6,055 bases of DNA, from contig DGLO01000080.1 of NCBI GenBank assembly GCA_002388005.1, positions 625 to 6,679 of the forward strand, written 5' to 3'. Numbering within the stretch: position 1 is the stretch's first letter; each line of letters begins with the position of its first letter. The translations under genes were made by a program, and so were the position numbers. Under the pieces are notes generated by a model, which was not told the origin of the DNA, made no database searches, and saw nothing but the letters and a program-made list of their open reading frames with translations. The DNA is from Candidatus Neomicrothrix sp. UBA4542 (lineage in GTDB: Bacteria > Actinomycetota > Acidimicrobiia > Acidimicrobiales > Poriferisodalaceae). Below, in pieces: positions 1-5,373 of this stretch.

Positions 1-404
1 ACCAGTCGAGTTCGCACCGATGTATCGAGGCCACCTGTGTGGGCGACTTGGGAGCGGATGGTAAAAGTGAACAAAAGGGCGATGGGCAGCGTTGTCATTT
101 TCACCCAGAACGACTGGTTGTAATAGCATTTCACGGCTTCAGATAGAAAGAGCAAGATCCCGGTCACGGCCATCACCACAATTGCACCGGCTAGCCAACG
201 ACCTGCCTGATCGGCTAATTCTGAAATCGTTTGCCGTTTGAGCCCAACTCCCAATAGTCGCAGATCTACCAGCAGAAGTGATCCACCAAGCACACAGAGG
301 CCGAGCAAGTGTATGGCCTCGATCGCCGGGAAAAGCCACATCGAGTTGCGAACACCCGCACCCAGGGCGGTAGCGTCACACCATTCGAAGAACGACAGCA
401 ACAC
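1..404 (-). CDS. DUF6644-type integral membrane protein, second copy (3' end cut off by window edge)
   Basis: This reading frame is open from a GTG at 402-404 to the left edge, giving 134 complete codons and no stop, so the C-terminus is missing. It begins MLLSFFEWCDATALG and continues with hydrophobic helices at about residues 24-47, 70-88 and 99-118. It matches the preceding gene along its length: LSFFEW against LSFLEW, IEAIHLLGL against LESTHVLSL, VDLRLLG against NDLRLLG, TGILLF against TGLLLF, and CYYNQSFWVK against RYYHNIFFRFK. That makes it a tandem paralogue. His32 in helix 1 is shared. The start is the first canonical codon after the in-frame TAG that ends the upstream gene, 18 bases away, with only a weak GCGAG as ribosome site. 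A TTG at 399-401 is an alternative start. The family has no established function; heme or quinone contact is only a guess. The sequence supports the gene and its paralogy strongly and the DUF number moderately. Confidence 0.82.
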   Translation of the reverse strand, partial: MLLSFFEWCDATALGAGVRNSMWLFPAIEAIHLLGLCVLGGSLLLVDLRLLGVGLKRQTISELADQAGRWLAGAIVVMAVTGILLFLSEAVKCYYNQSFWVKMTTLPIALLFTFTIRSQVAHTGGLDTSVRTRL

Positions 405-422
405 GGTTATAAACTCGCTTCT

Positions 423-953
423 CTAAGACTGGATCCCGCACCCGGCAGCCCAGTTGATCAGATTGGACTGCGGTTGGATGTCACAATCGAACCAGTTGTA
501 TGCAATCAAGCGCCCGGAAACAACGATTAGGGCCCAGGCGATAAGCGAGACGGCACCCGCCACCCGCGCTGCACGTGGCAGCTTCGTATCATTGTCCCAC
601 TCCGCGACTCGGCGATGAATCCCCCGGTGAAAGACAAACGCGTTGAGGCCAGCCACTATCAGGAGTAGCACTTTGAAGCGAAAGAAGATGTTGTGATAGT
701 AGCGAACGGGGGATGAGTAAAATAGCAGTAATCCGGTTGTTAGCATCACGGCAAAGCCTATTCGGGTCCATGGGAGCAAACGGCCCGTAACCTCGGAGAC
801 CGGAACCTCTCGCATCGTCCAACCTAGCAGTCTCAGATCGTTCATCACGGCGGTGCCGACGAACAGACCCAAGCTAAGAACGTGGGTCGACTCCAGGAGT
901 GGCCAAACGTACAACGACTCCAAGAGTGCAAGGCTCCAGGTCGTGCTTCCCAA
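423..953 (-). CDS. DUF6644-type integral membrane protein, first copy
   Basis: A 176-residue membrane protein from TTG 951-953, with four hydrophobic helices at roughly residues 18-38, 64-80, 93-109 and 130-151. The family-like features are LESTHVLSLGLFVG with His24, NDLRLLG, LPWTRIGFAVMLTTGLLLF, RYYHN and GRLIAYNW. The tail after helix 4 (about 25 residues) carries Cys157 and Cys172. The TTG start is only the conventional choice. The frame is open back to the stop of the cytochrome gene at 987, and the extra residues ILSFLEWL match the start of the paralogue downstream (LLSFFEWC). A strong AAGGGG at 983-988 points to initiation at 969-977, where only GTA, ATA and CTG codons exist, so the true start is probably non-canonical. 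Function is unknown. Placement directly after a c-type cytochrome lipoprotein suggests a membrane redox partner (inference). Confidence 0.85.
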   Translation of the reverse strand: MGSTTWSLALLESLYVWPLLESTHVLSLGLFVGTAVMNDLRLLGWTMREVPVSEVTGRLLPWTRIGFAVMLTTGLLLFYSSPVRYYHNIFFRFKVLLLIVAGLNAFVFHRGIHRRVAEWDNDTKLPRAARVAGAVSLIAWALIVVSGRLIAYNWFDCDIQPQSNLINWAAGCGIQS

Positions 954-982
954 CCACTCTAGAAAACTCAGTATTACGAATG

Positions 983-988
983 CCCCTT
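983..988 (-). promoter_or_regulatory. Shine-Dalgarno AAGGGG for the first DUF6644-type gene, fused to the upstream stop
   Basis: The minus strand reads TAAGGGG, where TAA is the stop of the cytochrome gene. The distance to ATA at 972-974 is 8 bases, to CTG at 969-971 11 bases, and to the conventional TTG at 951-953 29 bases. The site therefore argues that translation starts upstream of the TTG. Confidence 0.6.
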
Positions 989-1460
989 ATTTGGCGCGGT
1001 TATCACTTGGCCTGATGGTGTCGGGTGCGTAAGTCGCGTGGCAATTGGAGCAGGCGTAATAGACTTCGGCACCGGCGTCAAAAACCGCTGTCGCATTCTC
1101 AGCCTCTGCTGCCTGGAGCGCCTGGCGCCCTACTTCGATCAGCGCTCTCGACAAGGCCGTCCATTCCACCCCACCCTGGATGCGACCCTCCATCATCAGT
1201 AAATTACCAGACTCAGCGATGACCATAGCTGCGTTGCGCACCGCCTGCCATTCCTCATCGGTACTTGGCGCAAACTCCACAATTCCATTCTTGTCAATGA
1301 TCGTCCCCACTGCGTCCCAATAGATCTCAGCTGCTGGCTCGACTACCGAAATCATCAGCTGTTTGATATCGGCCACTTCCACAAAAGGCTGTGTGTTTGA
1401 GCTGCACCCGGAGAGCAGTGTGACCAGAGCAGCGAGCAACGGGAAACGTACCGCTTTCAT
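987..1460 (-). CDS. lipid-anchored cytochrome c of the c'/c556 type
   Basis: A 157-residue protein with a lipoprotein signal: basic start, hydrophobic stretch, then LLSGC with Cys19 as the lipidated residue. A single heme c site, CSNCH, lies at residues 137-141 (bases 1038-1052), close to the C-terminus. The rest is helical, with TDEEWQAVRNAAMVIAE and ALSRALIEVGRQALQAA segments. A C-terminal CxxCH in a small four-helix protein is the hallmark of cytochromes c' and c556. Met36 in LMISVVEPAAEIYWD falls near mature residue 18, where c556 has its Met ligand, so a low-spin His/Met heme is plausible (inference). It would be an electron carrier anchored to a membrane facing the periplasm. ATG 1458-1460 is 12 bases after the hydrolase gene and has a GAGGGG site at 8-base spacing. 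The two membrane proteins that follow are possible partners. Confidence 0.88.
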   Translation of the reverse strand: MKAVRFPLLAALVTLLSGCSSNTQPFVEVADIKQLMISVVEPAAEIYWDAVGTIIDKNGIVEFAPSTDEEWQAVRNAAMVIAESGNLLMMEGRIQGGVEWTALSRALIEVGRQALQAAEAENATAVFDAGAEVYYACSNCHATYAPDTIRPSDNRAK

Positions 1461-1468
1461 GTTGACTG

Positions 1469-1474
1469 CCCCTC
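1469..1474 (-). promoter_or_regulatory. Shine-Dalgarno GAGGGG for the cytochrome gene, overlapping the upstream stop
   Basis: The minus strand reads TGAGGGG, where TGA (1473-1475) ends the serine hydrolase gene. The ATG follows after 8 bases. The overlap favours termination-reinitiation by the same ribosomes. Confidence 0.7.
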
Positions 1475-2864
1475 AATTCTTTAGTGCATTGTAAACAAGC
1501 GTCTGGAATTCTGGCTCAAGCATGCCGAGGCTCGGAGGATATAACTGTGTCATCACCAACGCGATCAGTTCCTCGTCGGGGTCGATCCAGAAGTATGTGC
1601 TGCCGATCCCCCACCATCGGAATACCCCATTGTTGTCTGGGACAGAGGAAGCATCTTCGTCGACGAGAACGCTGAACCCAAGGCCGAACCCATAGCCGTC
1701 CGCCCTCCATGTAGCAATACTGATGGGGATTAAGTGCTCGGCGAGCCGATTCGTCCGCATGAGCGCGACGTTTTCACGACGGAGTAGCCTTACTCCGTTG
1801 AACTCACCGCCATTCAATAGCATCTGTGCGAACCGGACATAGTCCGCCGCCGTCGATACGAGGCCCCCGCCGCCTGACAGTAGTTCAGGCTTTGTGTTGT
1901 AGATGCCCTCAAAGGGATATTCGAACATCCGCAGCGCCCCGTTGCGTGTAGCCGTATAACTCGTTGTGAATCGCGCCATTTTCTCCGGGGGCACGACGAA
2001 GTCTGTATCAATCATGCCAAGCGGCTTGAAAATCCTCGCATGGAGAAACTCATCGAATGGTTGCCCGCTAACTACCTCCACGAGTCGAGCCAGTACATCG
2101 ACTGACACTCCATAATTCCACAACGAACCAGGGTGGCTGAGAAGTGGAAGTTCTGTCACTTCTTCTACCAAGTTCGCGAGATCTCCAGAAAATACGTCGG
2201 CGGTGCGATATAACGAATCGACATGGGTCTGACCGAAATCGCCGTACGTGAGTCCGGATGTATGACCTAGAAGATCGGCGATGGTCATGGGCTCTCGAGG
2301 AGGTACTAGTTCCCCCTCTACGTACACGCCGACGTCTTCAAAGCCCGCCAAATAGAGCGACACGGGATCATCCAAAGATATAAGAGCATCCTCCACGAGC
2401 ATCATGACCGCCACGGATGTGATGGGCTTCGTCATGGAATAGATACGGAAAATGTCGTTTACCTCAAGGGGGTCCTGGCTGTCGAGGTCCCTGAAGCCCA
2501 CAGCGTCCCAGTGCACCAGGTGTCCGCGGTGGGCCACCATTGTGACGATCCCACCTGTCTTGCCCTCATCAACATACCGTTGCATAGCGGGAGCGATTTG
2601 CTCCAGCCTTTCTGTGGAAACTCCGGAATCGGATACGTTGGCCCATGGGAGTGGACTTTCCGAGGCAGGAGCGGAGCACGATAAAACCGCGACAACCATC
2701 CAAAATGGAAGAAACATGCTAATCGCAACTCTGATTGTCATAGGGTAATTGTCATGCTCGAAAATACCCGTTGAAGGCGTTACCGACGAAGACATCGTTA
2801 TCCACCCACTGGATGGATCGGTGAGCCTGATTCCTATTTGTTCGGCAATGGCGCGCGTCAACAT
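1473..2864 (-). CDS. beta-lactamase-fold serine hydrolase (S12/class C-like esterase family), probable lipoprotein
   Basis: A 463-residue protein. The nucleophile motif is SMTK at residues 143-146 in IYSMTKPITSVAVM (bases 2427-2438), which gives Ser143 and Lys146. HTSGLTYG at 201-208, WNYGVSVDVLARLVEVVSGQP with Tyr251 as the likely second-motif Tyr, and GGGGLVSTAADYVRFAQMLLNGG at 331-353 follow in the family's order. The third motif region is FRWWGIGSTYFWIDP near 415-429, with no KTG. This pattern fits EstB-like esterases and related S12 hydrolases rather than a true beta-lactamase; the substrate is unknown. An export signal starts at Met42 and ends in the lipobox-like VLSC (Cys63). The start at 2864 was kept because it has a good GAAGGA site 5 bases upstream and lies 9 bases after the previous gene. 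That leaves an odd 41-residue leader before the signal. ATG 2739-2741 fits the signal better but has no clear ribosome site. Confidence 0.92.
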   Translation of the reverse strand: MLTRAIAEQIGIRLTDPSSGWITMSSSVTPSTGIFEHDNYPMTIRVAISMFLPFWMVVAVLSCSAPASESPLPWANVSDSGVSTERLEQIAPAMQRYVDEGKTGGIVTMVAHRGHLVHWDAVGFRDLDSQDPLEVNDIFRIYSMTKPITSVAVMMLVEDALISLDDPVSLYLAGFEDVGVYVEGELVPPREPMTIADLLGHTSGLTYGDFGQTHVDSLYRTADVFSGDLANLVEEVTELPLLSHPGSLWNYGVSVDVLARLVEVVSGQPFDEFLHARIFKPLGMIDTDFVVPPEKMARFTTSYTATRNGALRMFEYPFEGIYNTKPELLSGGGGLVSTAADYVRFAQMLLNGGEFNGVRLLRRENVALMRTNRLAEHLIPISIATWRADGYGFGLGFSVLVDEDASSVPDNNGVFRWWGIGSTYFWIDPDEELIALVMTQLYPPSLGMLEPEFQTLVYNALKN

Positions 2865-2869
2865 GCAAT

Positions 2870-2875
2870 TCCTTC
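2870..2875 (-). promoter_or_regulatory. Shine-Dalgarno GAAGGA for the serine hydrolase gene
   Basis: The minus strand reads TGAAGGA, where TGA (2874-2876) ends the M24-like gene. Spacing to ATG 2862-2864 is 5 bases. This is the reason for taking the long N-terminus of the hydrolase. Confidence 0.65.
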
Positions 2876-4268
2876 AGCGAATGATGTGCCACTGATCGTC
2901 AGGCTGGGCGCGATCCAGATACTTCAGCCCATCCTCGGTGAACACTGCGATCTGGCCGATGCCTAGCTCCACGCCTCTCTCGCCCCAGCCCGCGACCGCC
3001 ACGCGTGTGTGCGGCTCGAAGGCATACAACGTGTTGTAGTTCAGTGTGTGCTCGTTGCTCACGACTTTGTGGAGTTTGTAGCCGGAACCCGAGCCCAATC
3101 CGGAAACCCAGGTTCCTCGAGAGAACATTAGGCCATTGATCGTGAAGCGACGCAGGAACATTGGGGGAGGATGAAAGCCGAGATTGGAATCGATGACTCC
3201 TTCTTCTCGTAGGATTTGCGCAGCAGCACGCTCGATCTCAATGCCGGTTCGTCCATATTGAAACTCGGCAGCAAAGCGATCTTGCATTCGGTTGACGATT
3301 CGAAGGGCTTCCTTCAACTCCTCCGGAACGTCAGTCTCCCCTTCTTCCAGCACGTAAGCATGCTGGTGCGAGTCGGTTACCATGCCAAGTAGCATGATGT
3401 CGGAGTCGAGGCTGACGATGTCGCCGCGTCGGATCGTTGGGTTCATCCCGTTGTCAGAACGGCCGCCGTTGCGGAAGAACTCTGGTGAGTCCTCAGCGGC
3501 GTACTTCTCGATGTTGGCCGGCTTGCGCTGAATCCCTATCGTCGGGTGGTTTTCCTTCTCGATGTGCAGATCCAGCATCCTATGGCGGAACCACCAGTTG
3601 AGATCCTCGACCGTCGTGACATCGGGGATGATGGCTTTGTTCGAGAATCCTTCGGCAATAAGATCGTTGGCCACGCCCTGTACATAGCGGTAGACGCTGA
3701 TCTGCTCGGGCCCCATTGTCTCCAGCCAACGCACACCGAGAACCCAGGAATTAACGGCACGAGAAGCGTACTCTCCTAGCACCTTTAGCATCGGCTCATT
3801 GTTAGTCTCGCTGATGGCAATCGTCCGTGGATCTCGGGCCCGCACTAACTCACCGATGTGGGCATAATCGCGCGGTTGCACGTACTCGATTTCCACTCCG
3901 GTGTCGAAGAAGAGAAGAAATTCGGGGATCCGCGAGCCTTCTTCGTATTGGCTCGCTAGCACCATGCCTTCGTGGTTAGCTGGCAAAAGGGAGGTATAGA
4001 ATGGCCCTTCCTTGTAGGAGGTTTGTCGGTACTCTGGCTGTTCGTCGCTGCGTACGATCCACATGTCGACGCCCTGTTCGCGCATGATCGCCGGTAGCAC
4101 ATTTCCCTTTTTCCAGTCCCAGAAGTGCTGCATGATCTGAACCCGTTCGCGCATGGGAATCACTTTTTGAATGTCTTGGCCGGCATTGGGCCTGCGTTGT
4201 GCGAGTAGGTCGCTGGAAGTGACGAGCATGGAAATCACGGTTACGGCCACCAGCCAAAATCGGGTCAT
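2874..4268 (-). CDS. exported M24 (creatinase/aminopeptidase P-fold) protein with an incomplete metal site
   Basis: A 464-residue protein with a signal peptide (MTRFWLVAVTVISMLVTSSDLLA, then Q), an N-terminal creatinase-like domain (about 40-180) and a C-terminal pita-bread domain (about 235-450). HPTIGIQR near 241, RRGDIVSLDSD, and TDSHQHAYVLEEGETDVPEEL identify the M24 Xaa-Pro peptidase-like family. Of the five metal ligands known for aminopeptidase P, Asp288, Asp299 (correct spacing of 11) and Glu418 (AFEP) are present. The His position reads FSRGTW (Arg384), and the last Glu falls on Gly438-Gln439 in GIGQIAVFTEDG. The usual His-rich GHG segment reads GLGSGSG. The protein probably cannot hold the normal dimetal centre, so it may be a pseudoenzyme that binds peptides or has a scaffold role (inference). 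ATG 4266-4268 was chosen over the in-frame ATG at 4298 because the signal peptide starts there, AAGGAAGG lies 6 bases upstream, and it gives an ATGA overlap with the upstream gene. Confidence 0.88.
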   Translation of the reverse strand: MTRFWLVAVTVISMLVTSSDLLAQRRPNAGQDIQKVIPMRERVQIMQHFWDWKKGNVLPAIMREQGVDMWIVRSDEQPEYRQTSYKEGPFYTSLLPANHEGMVLASQYEEGSRIPEFLLFFDTGVEIEYVQPRDYAHIGELVRARDPRTIAISETNNEPMLKVLGEYASRAVNSWVLGVRWLETMGPEQISVYRYVQGVANDLIAEGFSNKAIIPDVTTVEDLNWWFRHRMLDLHIEKENHPTIGIQRKPANIEKYAAEDSPEFFRNGGRSDNGMNPTIRRGDIVSLDSDIMLLGMVTDSHQHAYVLEEGETDVPEELKEALRIVNRMQDRFAAEFQYGRTGIEIERAAAQILREEGVIDSNLGFHPPPMFLRRFTINGLMFSRGTWVSGLGSGSGYKLHKVVSNEHTLNYNTLYAFEPHTRVAVAGWGERGVELGIGQIAVFTEDGLKYLDRAQPDDQWHIIR

Positions 4269-5368
4269 CTTATGCCTTCCTTGAGGTCTGACTCCCAACC
4301 CATTTCTTTGAAGAACTCCTCGCGTGCTGGAAACAGAAACGAGAGGATCTCGAACAATTCTGGGTCGATTGTTTTGAAATTCTCAGGGGTTAGTGGCGTC
4401 CCGTTGAAGGAGCGCCGCTGATGTGCACCGTAGAAAATGTCGAGGCCGTACGCAAGATACTCGTCTGCATAGGAATCAGCGGGCAGTCCGTCCTGAGGCC
4501 GGTAAAAACCGCGTTCCATGGCGGCTTGAGTTGCTCGTTCAAGGCGCGCCTGGACTTCAGGGTAGGCTGGCATGATCCCACCGCGATGAATTAAGTGGGT
4601 GATCTCCTCGACTGATGCATCGCGACGGAGGCCCTCTGGTCCGCCAAGCCTTAGATAGTCGGGAATAATTTCTTCATCCTCGAGGTCCTGGCTCCTTATG
4701 CCCAAGGCGCGGCGGTGCATGTAATAGCTGATCGAAGTATTCCTCTCCTCAAAGGTATAAAAGAGCGTCATCACCGCTTGTCGTTGTTTGACGTATTCGG
4801 TGATGATCCCCGAGCCTTGGCGATCCTTGAGTAGTAAAGCGTTGGCGATGTTAGCGGCGTATTCGATTTTGGCGGGATCAACGCGCTCCGTCGCCCAGAA
4901 GGTCACTGCGGGCGTCTCGATGCGTTGGGTGAAGATGTCCAGAGCGTTCTCCGCTTTGGGTGTTTCTTCCAGGGCGATGATTATCAACACTTGTTCCATG
5001 AAGCCATCTTCGTTCGTGGCGCGGACCTCGGCGTAGTAGTGGGCTGGATACGTAGCCGGGTGGGCTTTCAGGGTCAGTAAACCGCTACTGGCATCGATCA
5101 CGACGATCTCCGTCGCGTCGAGCTGTCCTTCTCTCAGGTAGTTTCGCCGGTCGCCTCCGGGCACCGGTTGAACCAGACTCCAGGTGATCTTCTTGGGGCT
5201 TGGGAAGATAAGCTCAATTTTTCCAACCTCCTCCCCGATCACTGTTTCAGGAGTGACAAGAAAGCGATCGAATTCGTCCGTGAGGATGGGCTTTTGTTTT
5301 GACCCCGCTACCCCGAATGGGACGGCGAAAGCGAATGAGACAATCAAGATTATGACTCTGGCAATCAT
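4265..5368 (-). CDS. secreted protein with cadherin-like region and EExxH motif, function unknown
   Basis: A 367-residue protein with a signal peptide (MIARVIILIVSFAFAVPFGVAG). Residues about 55-132 look like a beta-sandwich: IDASSGLLTLKA followed by YYAEVRATNEDG resembles the end of a cadherin-like repeat. The C-terminal half is helical. It contains DPAKIEYAANIANALLL (164-180), DASVEEITHLIHRGG (250-264) with Glu254, Glu255 and His258, and ADEYLAYGLDIFYGAHQRR (301-319), then TPENFKTIDPELFEILSFLFP. From memory, secreted marine proteins share this VEExxH, EY-rich helix and TDPEL order. The arrangement recalls zinc peptidases with HExxH and a downstream Glu, but here Glu replaces the first His, so peptidase activity is unproven. 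The start has GAGAGG at 8-base spacing and lies 5 bases after the upstream stop. The end overlaps the M24-like gene by 4 bases. Confidence 0.85.
   Translation of the reverse strand: MIARVIILIVSFAFAVPFGVAGSKQKPILTDEFDRFLVTPETVIGEEVGKIELIFPSPKKITWSLVQPVPGGDRRNYLREGQLDATEIVVIDASSGLLTLKAHPATYPAHYYAEVRATNEDGFMEQVLIIIALEETPKAENALDIFTQRIETPAVTFWATERVDPAKIEYAANIANALLLKDRQGSGIITEYVKQRQAVMTLFYTFEERNTSISYYMHRRALGIRSQDLEDEEIIPDYLRLGGPEGLRRDASVEEITHLIHRGGIMPAYPEVQARLERATQAAMERGFYRPQDGLPADSYADEYLAYGLDIFYGAHQRRSFNGTPLTPENFKTIDPELFEILSFLFPAREEFFKEMGWESDLKEGIR
4275..4282 (-). promoter_or_regulatory. Shine-Dalgarno AAGGAAGG that decides the start of the M24-like gene
   Basis: A purine-rich AAGGAAGG lies 6 bases before ATG 4266-4268, inside the end of the upstream gene. 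The ATG overlaps the upstream TGA as ATGA. It supports the internal start over the longer reading from 4298, which would put a charged MGVRPQGRHK before the signal peptide. Confidence 0.75.
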
Positions 5369-5373
5369 CGTTC

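Noticed and set aside
139..339. 66-codon minus-strand frame as a small gene
   Set aside because: It lies out of frame inside the second DUF6644-type gene, has an arginine/serine-rich shadow composition and no ribosome site.
238..530. Two plus-strand frames (238-426 and 309-530)
   Set aside because: Both are antisense to the two membrane-protein genes, show no recognisable domain and cross the gene junction. Paralogy supports the minus strand here.
2452..2748. 98-codon plus-strand frame opposite the serine hydrolase
   Set aside because: It is antisense to the conserved N-terminal half of the hydrolase, with the biased composition of a shadow frame.
3976..4257. 93-codon minus-strand frame inside the M24-like gene
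   Set aside because: It is rich in Arg, Thr and His, as expected of a shifted frame, and the M24-like frame explains the region.
4269..4298. Longer start (ATG at 4298) for the M24-like gene
   Set aside because: It adds a charged MGVRPQGRHK before the signal peptide and gives a 34-base overlap. The ATG at 4266-4268 has a strong ribosome site and an ATGA overlap.
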